Source of the DNA: Dehalococcoidia bacterium
GTDB taxonomy: Bacteria; Chloroflexota; Dehalococcoidia; Lucifugimonadales; Lucifugimonadaceae
Length of the DNA: 49,941 bases
Direction: 5' to 3'
Assembly (NCBI GenBank): GCA_009693115.1
Contig: SHXW01000019.1
Coordinates: forward strand, 1-49,941
Shown here: piece by piece, positions 8,246 through 15,582 of the stretch
How positions within the stretch are numbered: position 1 is the stretch's first letter
Layout of the letters: each line of letters opens with the position of its first letter
Notes under the pieces: model-generated
Told to the model about the DNA's origin: nothing
Database searches by the model: none
The model's input: only the letters and a program-made list of their open reading frames with translations
Program-made: the position numbers and the translations under genes

Positions 8246-8890
8246 TCACTTTGCCGTCACATAATCCACGCTGTTCAGGATGAGCCTCTGGAACGACGGG
8301 TGCTGCTGGCTCGCCCCGGCGTGCCCGAGTGCGATGTTGGCGACCTTGCCCTTCCCGTATTTGTGCGACCAGCCGAGCGGTCTTTTCTCGTTCTCGACGA
8401 TACCGTGCATGAAGATATCTATGCCCGGTTGGATGTCCACGCCGCAATAGCACTCGTCCCACGTCCAGAAGTCTGAAACTCCCTGCGCGATGGAGTGCGA
8501 CGGATTTCCCATGAAGACCTGAAACCACCCAAATGGCGGGTGCCAGGACTTGCCCAATACCCAGCCGCCGCCGGTGATCTTCTTCGACTCCGCCCATTCC
8601 GGACAGGAAGCCGCAGAAATGTGAACCGAAAGCAGTCCGCCGCCATCGTGGACGTACTTACGCAATCCTTCCTGCTTCGCAGTTGGAAGCTCGTTGCCGG
8701 ACATGGCCTGTCGCAGCGTATTCAGGACGATGGCGTTGTACGCGCCCAGCCCGCCCGCCAGTTCCTCCGCCGATTCTGAAAGAGTCACAGTATGGCCGGC
8801 TCGTTGCAGGAACTCCTGAAGGATGGGGGTGGTCTCGTGGTATGGGTGCCTGCCGCCGGTTATGAGGAGAAGATTCACGGGGACCTCCAT
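8246..8890 (-). CDS. ThuA-like domain protein
   Basis: A 214-aa protein with the class I glutamine amidotransferase-like fold of the ThuA family. Features are an N-terminal strand NLLLITGGRHPYH, then YNAIVLNTLRQ, GGGLLSVH and a WDECYCGVDI segment. C-terminal GKGKVANIALGH closes the fold. ThuA proteins are linked to trehalose or other sugar-derivative metabolism, but the reaction is not settled. The start could be ATG 8890 or GTG 8878, the latter with GGAGGT only 4 nt away. It stands alone on the minus strand, convergent with the SDR gene. Confidence 0.75.
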   Translation of the reverse strand: MEVPVNLLLITGGRHPYHETTPILQEFLQRAGHTVTLSESAEELAGGLGAYNAIVLNTLRQAMSGNELPTAKQEGLRKYVHDGGGLLSVHISAASCPEWAESKKITGGGWVLGKSWHPPFGWFQVFMGNPSHSIAQGVSDFWTWDECYCGVDIQPGIDIFMHGIVENEKRPLGWSHKYGKGKVANIALGHAGASQQHPSFQRLILNSVDYVTAK

Positions 8891-8928
8891 GTCTGAAAAA
8901 GTGCGGCGAGCGGGCCTCTGCCGCGAAT

Positions 8929-8950
8929 CCCCTCTCCCAGCGGGAGGAGG
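8929..8950. repeat. Family 1 palindrome
   Basis: CCCCTCTCCCAGCGGGAGGAGG forms a GC-rich imperfect hairpin of the dispersed CCCTCTCCC/GGGAGAGGG type. It lies between the divergent ThuA and korA genes. Confidence 0.6.
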
Positions 8951-9132
8951 CGCAACGCGAGGGAGTAGGCTCCGCCACGGGCGAGTTATGGTTCAAGGAC
9001 TTCAGGTTCACGCCGGGCGACTGGACTGCGTGGCGCATTTTAGGCCAGTCGTGCCGACTATGCGATGCCCATGCCTATCCCAGAGGAGAGCCCTGCGGTC
9101 CCGGCCAAAACTTTGCGATTTTCGTCACAAGG

Positions 9133-9163
9133 TTGACAGCCGCTTTGGGCAATCTGCCATAAT
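9133..9163 (+). promoter_or_regulatory. Probable korAB promoter
   Basis: A perfect TTGACA (9133-9138) is followed after 19 nt by CATAAT (9158-9163). The spacing is slightly long. The transcript would have a leader of about 165 nt before korA. Confidence 0.55.
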
Positions 9164-9236
9164 CTCAGATTGCCGATTACGTCGGTGTGCGTGGCGCGGG
9201 CCATGTCCGCTGCTTCGCGCGAATAAAGTTGGATGT

Positions 9237-9279
9237 GCCTCCACCATGCCGCAGTCGCGTTTGGAACGAAGGTGGAGGC
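9237..9279 (+). promoter_or_regulatory. Stem-loop in the korA leader
   Basis: GCCTCCACC (9237-9245) and GGTGGAGGC (9271-9279) form a perfect 9-bp stem around a 25-nt loop. The direct repeat CAGTGTCAC (9284-9292 and 9304-9312) follows before the Shine-Dalgarno TAGGAG. No U-run follows the stem, so it is not an intrinsic terminator. A regulatory role is possible. Confidence 0.4.
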
Positions 9280-9336
9280 GTCTCAGTGTCACAGTGGGAT
9301 AGGCAGTGTCACGGACGCGATCGGTAGGAGAGACAG

Positions 9337-11079
9337 TTGCAGAGTCATGACTTCGTAATCCGCTTCGCTGGTGATGGTGGCCAGGGCGTCGTCACCTCGG
9401 CGGATGCCTTCGCCAGGACGGCCGCACAGGTCGGGTACCACGTCCAGACCTTCTCGACGTTTCCCTCGCAGATACTCGGCGGGCCGACCATGTCTCAGGT
9501 CCGCATCTCCACCAACCCCGTACTGTCTCCGGGCGATCAGGTGGACATACTCGTGGCGTTCAACGAGGATGCTTACAAGTTTCACTCGCCTGATCTTCGA
9601 AAAGGCGGCGTGATCATTTATAACGCCGAGCAGTTCCAACTCCCTACCGGCGGTTCCTCTTTCGGTATCAAAGTAGACGAGATGGCAAAGACCACGGGAA
9701 ACGCCCGTGCTTCAAACATGGTCGTCATCGGCGCGGTGGCCGTGCTGATCGAAATGCCACTCGACTACATAGAGGCCTACGTCAAGGCGCGCTTTACACG
9801 CGGCCGGGCGGAGGATGCGGGGATCATCGAGTCCAACATCAAGGCCATCCGCCTGGGCGCCGAGGCCGGAAAGGGCAGCGGGTTCCATGTCGGTGAACTC
9901 GCTCCCCCCAACCCGCCCAAGCATAAGCAGATCATGATCACCGGCAATGCTGCAGTAGCGCTGGGCGCCGCCGCCGCCGGGTTGGAGTTTTACGCCGGAT
10001 ACCCGATTTCCCCCGCCACGACGGTCCTCGTCTGGATGGAGAACAACCTGATCGGCAAAGGCAAGTTTGTCTATCAGGTCTCTTCCGAGATAGAGGCGAT
10101 AGGCGCACTCATAGGCGCTGGGTTCTCCGGTAAAAAGGCCATGACCGCCACCGCAGGCCCCGGTCTTTCTCTGATGAGTGAGGGTCTGGGTCTGGCGTGG
10201 ATGGCGGAGATTCCGTGCGTAGTCGTGGACGTTCAGCGCGGTGGCCCGGCCACCGGTCTCCCAACGAAGACCGAGCAGTCAGACCTCCTCGCATGCATGC
10301 ACCCGGCGCACGGCGACGTGAAGCTCCCGGTCATCGCACCTGGCTCCGTCGAAGAGTGTTTTTACGCCGGTGCCATGGCCTTGAACTGGGCGGAGCGTTA
10401 CCAGGGCCCGGTGATAGTCATCTCAGAATTCCAGATCGCCGAGCGAACGCAGAACATCCCCAGGCCCGACTTGGGCAAACTCGCCATTGAGAACCGCCGC
10501 ACATACTCCCCCAACGGGAATGGTCAGCAAGACGGGTTCAAACGCTACTCAGACTGGTTCGGCGGTGAAGAGATGCTGCCAATGCCCGTGCCAGGCGGGC
10601 CGGGCGCATACGTGGCCAACGGCTCAGAGCATGACGAGATCGGTGATACCACTCACCTCCCGCAGCACCACGTGCGTCTGACGGAGCGGCGCTTCGCCAA
10701 GGTGAAACTACTTAGCGACGGTGCCTTTGAGGCCGAGCACACAGATGCTCCGGCGCTCATCATGCCCTGGGGCTCTGGCAAAGGCTCCGGGTATGAGGCG
10801 TACCTGCAACTCCGCAAGCAGGGAATAGATGTGGGCTGGGCCTACACGATGTTCCTGAACCCGCTGCCCGAAAAACTGCTCGCCCTATTAAGGTCGAAGG
10901 ACCTTATCATCGTGCCCGAGTTGAACTATCAGGGCCAGTGGTCCGGGCTGCTCCGGTGGCAGAACGTGCGCGCAGAGTCCATCACGCAGTTCACCGGCCT
11001 GCCCTTCAAGACAGGGGAACTCACACAGCGTCTGGCTGCCCGTTTGAGCCAGCGCAGAGAGGCGAAGGTCCACGCATGA
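9337..11079 (+). CDS. korA: 2-oxoacid:ferredoxin oxidoreductase, fused gamma-alpha subunit
   Basis: A 580-aa protein starting at TTG 9337, 8 nt after TAGGAGAGA. Residues 1 to about 190 form the gamma domain (FAGDGGQGVVTSAD, GGPTMSQVRIS). The alpha domain follows, with EFYAGYPISPATT, SEIEAIGALIGA and TATAGPGLSLMSEG. With KorB it oxidatively decarboxylates a 2-oxoacid to acyl-CoA, reducing ferredoxin; 2-oxoglutarate is the usual substrate of this two-gene type but pyruvate or branched 2-oxoacids are not excluded. The stop overlaps the korB start (ATGA). Confidence 0.92.
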   Translation: MQSHDFVIRFAGDGGQGVVTSADAFARTAAQVGYHVQTFSTFPSQILGGPTMSQVRISTNPVLSPGDQVDILVAFNEDAYKFHSPDLRKGGVIIYNAEQFQLPTGGSSFGIKVDEMAKTTGNARASNMVVIGAVAVLIEMPLDYIEAYVKARFTRGRAEDAGIIESNIKAIRLGAEAGKGSGFHVGELAPPNPPKHKQIMITGNAAVALGAAAAGLEFYAGYPISPATTVLVWMENNLIGKGKFVYQVSSEIEAIGALIGAGFSGKKAMTATAGPGLSLMSEGLGLAWMAEIPCVVVDVQRGGPATGLPTKTEQSDLLACMHPAHGDVKLPVIAPGSVEECFYAGAMALNWAERYQGPVIVISEFQIAERTQNIPRPDLGKLAIENRRTYSPNGNGQQDGFKRYSDWFGGEEMLPMPVPGGPGAYVANGSEHDEIGDTTHLPQHHVRLTERRFAKVKLLSDGAFEAEHTDAPALIMPWGSGKGSGYEAYLQLRKQGIDVGWAYTMFLNPLPEKLLALLRSKDLIIVPELNYQGQWSGLLRWQNVRAESITQFTGLPFKTGELTQRLAARLSQRREAKVHA

Positions 11080-11939
11080 GCGCCCGTAACGAGGAATATG
11101 ACTTCAAGTGGTGCCCCGGCTGCGGGGACTTCGGCGTCCGGCGGGCATTAGAGTGGGCGCTGGAGGCGTACGACGCCAAACACGAGCAGAAGCACTCGAT
11201 GAACGTTGTCGTCGCCGGCATCGGCTGTTCTGGCAACATGGTTCACCTCCTTGAGGGAGAGCAGCCCTTCGGCCTGCACGGCATCCACGGGCGCACACTG
11301 CCGCTCGCCTTCGGCGTCAAGATGGCCCGGCCGGAATTGAACACAGTCGTCGTCGCAGGCGATGGTGACTTCCTCAGCATCGGTGGCGAGCACATCGCAC
11401 CGCAGGCTGCGCGCAACCTGGATATCGCCTGCGTCATCATGGACAACGGTGTTTATGGCCTGACCAAGGGACAGTCATCTCCGACGACCAAATTCGGTGT
11501 GAAGACAAGTTCCACGCCCCACGGCAAGATCGAAAGCGAAGTCTTCCCGCTCAAGCTCTACATGTCCCTTGGCGTCTCGTTCATCGCATCGCACTATTCA
11601 AGCAAGCCCAAAGAATTGGCGAAATTGATCGGACAGGCGATGGAACACAGAGGCTTCGCCATTGTGCATGTACAGTCGCCGTGCACCACGTACAACGATA
11701 ATTATGACCAGCTTAAGGGCGATCCCAAGAAGGGCATCGCTCCCCTGGTCTGGGACATCCCCGCCGACCACGACCCGTCGAGCCATCAGGCCGCCGAAGA
11801 CATACTCAACAGGCCAGGCATCCCCATAGGCATCATCTACAAGGGCGACGCCCCCAGCCTAGAAGACCGGCAGAACGAGATCAGGTCAAAGGTCAAGGCG
11901 CGCACGCCCGAGCAACTGCTCGAGACCTACGCTCTGTAA
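11076..11939 (+). CDS. korB: 2-oxoacid:ferredoxin oxidoreductase, beta subunit
   Basis: A 287-aa subunit that binds thiamine diphosphate and an Fe-S cluster. KWCPGCGDFG near the N-terminus provides the CxxC pair. GDGDFLSIGGEH and DNGVYGLTKGQSSPTT form the TPP/Mg site. The ATG at 11076 overlaps the korA stop by 4 bp; an upstream extension in the same frame overlaps korA and is not conserved. There is no fused ferredoxin domain, so an external ferredoxin is the likely acceptor. A strong intrinsic terminator ends the operon. Confidence 0.93.
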   Translation: MSARNEEYDFKWCPGCGDFGVRRALEWALEAYDAKHEQKHSMNVVVAGIGCSGNMVHLLEGEQPFGLHGIHGRTLPLAFGVKMARPELNTVVVAGDGDFLSIGGEHIAPQAARNLDIACVIMDNGVYGLTKGQSSPTTKFGVKTSSTPHGKIESEVFPLKLYMSLGVSFIASHYSSKPKELAKLIGQAMEHRGFAIVHVQSPCTTYNDNYDQLKGDPKKGIAPLVWDIPADHDPSSHQAAEDILNRPGIPIGIIYKGDAPSLEDRQNEIRSKVKARTPEQLLETYAL

Positions 11940-12022
11940 ATCTGGTTCCTCGCTATCTGTCGGGGTGCGTTGATCCACTGTGCCTTGGAGCAAACGGCGG
12001 CACGATTTGAACCCGAATATCG

Positions 12023-12057
12023 AAGAAGGCCACCCATTCGGGTGGCCTTCTTGTTTT
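12023..12057 (+). terminator. Intrinsic terminator of korAB
   Basis: A perfect 13-bp stem (AAGAAGGCCACCC / GGGTGGCCTTCTT) with an ATTC loop is followed by GTTTT. It lies 84 nt after the korB stop. Confidence 0.92.
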
Positions 12058-12079
12058 GCCAATATGGGTGCGCAGACGC

Positions 12080-12832
12080 TCAGGCGCGGGAATTACGGAC
12101 GGTAGAGGCCTCGCCCTCGTCCGGGGCCGTGACTTTCTCCGATGCGAACGTCTTGCCAGGCTGGTCGAGGATTTCGTCCGCGTCCTGAGCCACTTCCTGG
12201 GCTAGCTCCTTTGCGAGCGCCTCCAGGAGGACCTTCTTGCGTCTGCGCCTGCGGAAAATGATGCTGTGCACGATGATTGCGGCGCCCAGCCCGACAAACC
12301 CGGCAAGTTCTATCGGCGATGTCCGGGTCCAGGGAACAAACGCCATGGCTATGATCGCTAGATAGCCGATCGCCGCACCCCACAGCGCCGGGTGGTTCAG
12401 ACGCTTGTTCCACCCCAGCGTGATGACCAGGATCAGCGCGTACGGGACGGAGATAAGGTGGGGCGCGAACCCGATGCCGATTCCCGTCAGCGTGGAAACT
12501 CCGTCGCCACCTCGGAACTTCGTCCACGGACAGTTCCAGTGCGCCAGGACCGCGAAAAATGCGGGGATGAGCAGAAATTCGGAGTGCAGGCCGATTGCCC
12601 TGGCCACCAGCATCGCACCGAGGCCTTTGCCCCAGTCAGTGAAGAAGACAATGGCCGAATGCCAGCGCGAGACCTCACGCCAGACGTTCGTCGCGCCCGC
12701 CTGACCTGACCCGACCTTGAAAATGTCTATCCCTTTGCTGCGTCCCACGAGCCAGGCGGTCGGGATGCTGCCCAACATGTACGCAAGGAAACAGGCGAAG
12801 GCGACTTCGGAGAATGTCGGTGAAGGAGCCAT
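12080..12832 (-). CDS. plsY: PlsY-like glycerol-3-phosphate acyltransferase
   Basis: This 250-aa membrane protein of the PlsY family transfers an acyl group from acyl-phosphate to glycerol-3-phosphate, the first step of phospholipid synthesis. Motif 1 GSIPTAWLVGR, motif 2 GSGQAGATNVWR and motif 3 GGDGVST are recognisable, with several hydrophobic helices. Motif 3 normally reads GGKGVAT, so the Lys is Asp here, and motif 2 normally has GNPG. The C-terminus carries about 50 extra residues: an RRRRRKK cluster, then an acidic tail. The ATG at 12832 begins at the conserved N-terminus; longer frames upstream cross the promoter and overlap the MFS gene. Confidence 0.8.
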   Translation of the reverse strand: MAPSPTFSEVAFACFLAYMLGSIPTAWLVGRSKGIDIFKVGSGQAGATNVWREVSRWHSAIVFFTDWGKGLGAMLVARAIGLHSEFLLIPAFFAVLAHWNCPWTKFRGGDGVSTLTGIGIGFAPHLISVPYALILVITLGWNKRLNHPALWGAAIGYLAIIAMAFVPWTRTSPIELAGFVGLGAAIIVHSIIFRRRRRKKVLLEALAKELAQEVAQDADEILDQPGKTFASEKVTAPDEGEASTVRNSRA

Positions 12833-12842
12833 ACGGAAGCCG

Positions 12843-12871
12843 AGTATAACATCGGCCCTGTTTAGAGTCGG
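12843..12871 (-). promoter_or_regulatory. plsY promoter with extended -10 TGTTATACT
   Basis: On the minus strand TGTTATACT (12851-12843) is an extended -10, with a weak CCGACT (12871-12866) 17 nt upstream of TATACT. The ATG begins 10 nt after the -10, so the message would have only a few leader bases and no Shine-Dalgarno. Confidence 0.5.
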
Positions 12872-12962
12872 GACGAGATGGTGTTGCCCAACCGGTCTGT
12901 CCAGTCGATCACATGCCGTTGGGGGCTGGTGAAGGGGAGCGGGTCTGGCACAATGACCGGCC

Positions 12963-14318
12963 ATGGCCAAAACAAACGGCACCGAATTGAATCCGCCTGT
13001 TCGGCAGACGGTGGCTGACAACAACCATGGCCGTTCTTCTCGCGGAGTGGTGGCCGAATCTGCCTCCTGCCGGCCGGAGCCGGTTGGCGCCACAGAGGTC
13101 GGATGGGTGGCACGGCTGACGGGCGCGCTTGTTGAGTCAAAGTTCAGGCGCTACACGGCCGGAACCCTCATCTGGGGATCGGCGCACCAGCTCATTACCC
13201 TGGCACAGGGATACACCCTGTTCAAGCTGACAGGCTCGACCCTCTACCTGGCTGCGCTAGGGGCGAGCGTCGGCGTAATGTCAGTCATCATGCCGGCCAT
13301 CGGCGGTTTCCTTAACGACCGCATGCCACGGAAGCGGTTACTGCTCGGGGGGTCGCTGGCCATGGCCGTTGTGATGGCCGCGGTAACCGCGGTTTATGCA
13401 ACGGGACACCTACAGCCGTGGCATCTCCTGGCCGTGGGGTTCGCGCAGGGTTCGTTCTTGAGCCTGGACTGGACGACGCGGCAGGCCATGCTCCCGGCCG
13501 TAGTGTCAAGGCCGAGGCTTGTCAATGCAGTGTCGGTGGACCTTGCGATGTTTAACCTGGCAAGGATCGTAGCCCCCCTGGCAGGTGGCGCGGTCCTGGC
13601 ATCATGGGGCGGGCCAGCGGCGTATGGCCTGATCGTCGGGCTTTTTGCCGCGAGTGTCCTGCTCATCACCACACTCCGGCTTGAGACGGATGTGCAGGAA
13701 TCTCACCCACCGATCTGGTCCGACATCAAGGAAATCGGACGACTGCTCTGGTCTGACCAGATGTTGACTGTGAACATCATGTTCACTGCAGTGAACGCAT
13801 TGATGCTGGGTGGGGTGATCTATCTATTGCCGGCCTTCGCCGATGAAGTGTTCAAAACGAGCGAGAGCGGGCTGAGCTGGCTGTTCACGACGATAGGAGC
13901 AGGGTCTTTCATAGCCGCTGTCGCGCTGTCAGTGTGGGGAGGGGTCAAGAGGGCAGGGCAGGTGCTGATCTTGAGTAACCTGCTTTTCGCTGCGTGCGTA
14001 GTGGGGTTCGCATATTCCGGGCAGCTCGCGCTGGCAGCGTTCTGCGCCTTTGCATTAGGTTTTTTCAATTCGATACACATCGCGCTCGGTGCCGCTGCGG
14101 TACAGCTGGCATCGCCAGAGGGCATGCGGGGACGCGTCTTTGGCGCGTATGAGGTCGCATGGGGGGTGTTCCCGCTTGGTGGGCTGATCTATGGGATCAT
14201 CGCGCACTGGGCGGGCCTGCCTGCAGCGCTGTTGATTGGAGCGGGCGTGACGGCCCTGTTCACCATCGCAGTGTGGATCCGAGCGCCGAAGATCAGGGCG
14301 TTGATGTTCATGCGATAA
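12963..14318 (+). CDS. MFS transporter (DHA3/EntS-like)
   Basis: A 451-aa permease with about 12 hydrophobic segments after a 55-residue hydrophilic N-terminus. FRRYTAGTLIWGSAHQL opens helix 1. The loop after helix 2 reads GGFLNDRMPRKRLL, the major facilitator signature between helices 2 and 3. MRGRVFGAYEVAWGVFPLGG in the C-terminal half is typical of the DHA3 (enterobactin exporter-like) subgroup. It likely exports a drug or small metabolite by proton antiport; the substrate is unknown. It is divergent from plsY and convergent with ccmE. Confidence 0.82.
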   Translation: MAKTNGTELNPPVRQTVADNNHGRSSRGVVAESASCRPEPVGATEVGWVARLTGALVESKFRRYTAGTLIWGSAHQLITLAQGYTLFKLTGSTLYLAALGASVGVMSVIMPAIGGFLNDRMPRKRLLLGGSLAMAVVMAAVTAVYATGHLQPWHLLAVGFAQGSFLSLDWTTRQAMLPAVVSRPRLVNAVSVDLAMFNLARIVAPLAGGAVLASWGGPAAYGLIVGLFAASVLLITTLRLETDVQESHPPIWSDIKEIGRLLWSDQMLTVNIMFTAVNALMLGGVIYLLPAFADEVFKTSESGLSWLFTTIGAGSFIAAVALSVWGGVKRAGQVLILSNLLFAACVVGFAYSGQLALAAFCAFALGFFNSIHIALGAAAVQLASPEGMRGRVFGAYEVAWGVFPLGGLIYGIIAHWAGLPAALLIGAGVTALFTIAVWIRAPKIRALMFMR

Positions 14319-14422
14319 CCGTCACAGTGATCGCGCTCCTAGGCGACGGGATTGGGCGAAGTAGAGGGGAGGTGGAATAACTTCCATCTACTGATGTGGA
14401 GATGCCAAAGCAGAATTGGCAT

Positions 14423-14445
14423 GACACCTTGCTGGTGTCTCTTTA
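14423..14445 (+). terminator. Weak hairpin terminator after the MFS gene
   Basis: GACACC (14423-14428) and GGTGTC (14434-14439) form a 6-bp stem followed by TCTTT. A second palindrome TGCCAA/TTGGCA precedes it (14403-14421). They lie between the convergent MFS and ccmE genes. Confidence 0.35.
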
Positions 14446-14490
14446 CCTGGCGGATCCGGACGCCCCCGGCATCAATATGGCCAATGGGCG

Positions 14491-15036
14491 CTAGCCCTGT
14501 TGATAGGCGGGACGGGACTCCGCCTTCTTCTCGGCTTCCAACTCGGCTCGCTCGGTCTCCGTCAGGTATTTGGACGGGCAGCGCACGGTGAGGTTTTCCA
14601 CGGCCATGACGCCATCAATTCCTATAGAGCCCTGGAGAATCAGCTCTGAGTGCTCATTAAAGAAGACCTGCCCAACATCGCCAGCGTAGCGGACAGGAAG
14701 CTGTGCTGGCCCGTCTTCGTCACGCACACGGAAGTTAGCCACCAGCCCGTCTGGCGTCCGGGCATAAGAACCATTTACGAGCTTGCCCTTTACACCCACA
14801 TGGCGCCCTTCCGCGGTCTGGCCGAGGCTGAGCGCAGACGAGACGGAGTGGTAGCTCACAGTCGCGCTCGTGAATGCCACGTAGCCGAAGTAGGAAAGCG
14901 CACCCGTGATGACGACCAGTATGAATATCGCCCGCATCTTCGGGCTGAACAATGTCGCTGGCCTGGCGAGAGGCGCGGGCGTATTGTCCTCTGGCTGGCC
15001 CTGTGGGTCTCTTGGCTGCGGCTGTTTCTCAAGCAT
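14491..15036 (-). CDS. ccmE: CcmE haem chaperone, Cys-type (CxxxY)
   Basis: A 181-aa membrane-anchored haem chaperone of cytochrome c maturation. There is a Pro-rich cytoplasmic N-terminus, one helix at about residues 34-56, then the periplasmic beta-barrel (GRHVGVKGKLVNGS, LPVRYAGDVGQVF). Classical CcmE binds haem covalently through the His of HxxxY. Here the site reads CPSKY (Cys153 to Tyr157), the CxxxY variant known from archaea and some sulfate reducers. A charged tail follows. It starts 6 bp after the ccmD stop and is the last gene of the minus-strand group. Confidence 0.9.
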   Translation of the reverse strand: MLEKQPQPRDPQGQPEDNTPAPLARPATLFSPKMRAIFILVVITGALSYFGYVAFTSATVSYHSVSSALSLGQTAEGRHVGVKGKLVNGSYARTPDGLVANFRVRDEDGPAQLPVRYAGDVGQVFFNEHSELILQGSIGIDGVMAVENLTVRCPSKYLTETERAELEAEKKAESRPAYQQG

Positions 15037-15042
15037 GGGGTG

Positions 15043-15582
15043 TCACTTCTTGTTCTGGCTTGCGGGGGCTGCCTTGAGCCGGGCGATCTCCCGTTGCAGG
15101 TCACGTTGACGGCGGGAGAGGATGAAGACGTACCCGAAGAAGGCCAGCCACGTCACCGTATATATGGCGAAGAGGTAGCCGAGGTTCGTCTCCAGCCTGC
15201 CCCCCTCTTTTTCGACGACGCTCAATGCCACGCCGTCGCGCGCCGTCACCGTCACAGGGGCGAAGCGCTCCTGATGATCCCGCAAGCGGCGGACAGCCTC
15301 AACCGGGTCTTTGGACTGGTCCGACACCCAACGGTCGCCAGCCTGATTTTCAAGGCCGTATGCCGTCGTCTGCGCACCAGCCTGTACCTTGAACTCTAGC
15401 ATCTGGCCCTTTGCATTCACCATTGTGAATGACTGTAACTCACCGGTCCCGGCTGTCGTGTAGCCCGTTATGACGCCATCAAAGACCTCGCTGGCAGACT
15501 GGGCGAGTCCTGGTGATGCAGGGAGAGCCGCGTAGGAGATCAGGGCGGCAATAGTCAGGGCTACCAGAGATCTCATGTTCAT
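15043..15582 (-). CDS. CcmD-like protein with extra secreted domain
   Basis: A 179-aa protein. An N-terminal signal sequence (hydrophobic residues 5-25, probable cleavage near LAQS) leads to a periplasmic domain of about 95 residues (DGVITGYTTAGTGELQSF, FAPVTVTA). One transmembrane helix follows at about 134-155. The segment YLFAIYTVTWLAFFGYVF with the trailing basic SRRQRDLQREI resembles the whole of the small protein CcmD, which helps release haem-loaded CcmE from CcmC. The extra domain resembles a small barrel but was not recognised. The start overlaps the ccmC stop (ATGA) and the stop lies 6 bp before ccmE. Confidence 0.65.
   Translation of the reverse strand: MNMRSLVALTIAALISYAALPASPGLAQSASEVFDGVITGYTTAGTGELQSFTMVNAKGQMLEFKVQAGAQTTAYGLENQAGDRWVSDQSKDPVEAVRRLRDHQERFAPVTVTARDGVALSVVEKEGGRLETNLGYLFAIYTVTWLAFFGYVFILSRRQRDLQREIARLKAAPASQNKK

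Larger units (their letters stand above)
8891..9336. other. Intergenic region upstream of korAB
   Basis: These 446 bp contain a family 1 palindrome (8929-8950), the korA promoter (9133-9163) and a structured leader with a long-stem hairpin and two CAGTGTCAC repeats (9284-9292, 9304-9312). The reading frames present show no family resemblance, so I see no gene. Confidence 0.5.

Noticed and set aside
11985-12030. A T-arm-like stretch (minus strand GGGTTCAAATCG then a CTCCA-like end) before the korAB terminator.
   Set aside because: The T-stem does not pair and no anticodon or acceptor arm can be drawn, so this is chance and not a tRNA or attachment-site remnant.
12833-13093. An 87-codon upstream extension of plsY.
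   Set aside because: It would run across the plsY promoter and overlap the divergent MFS gene; the conserved protein starts at 12832.
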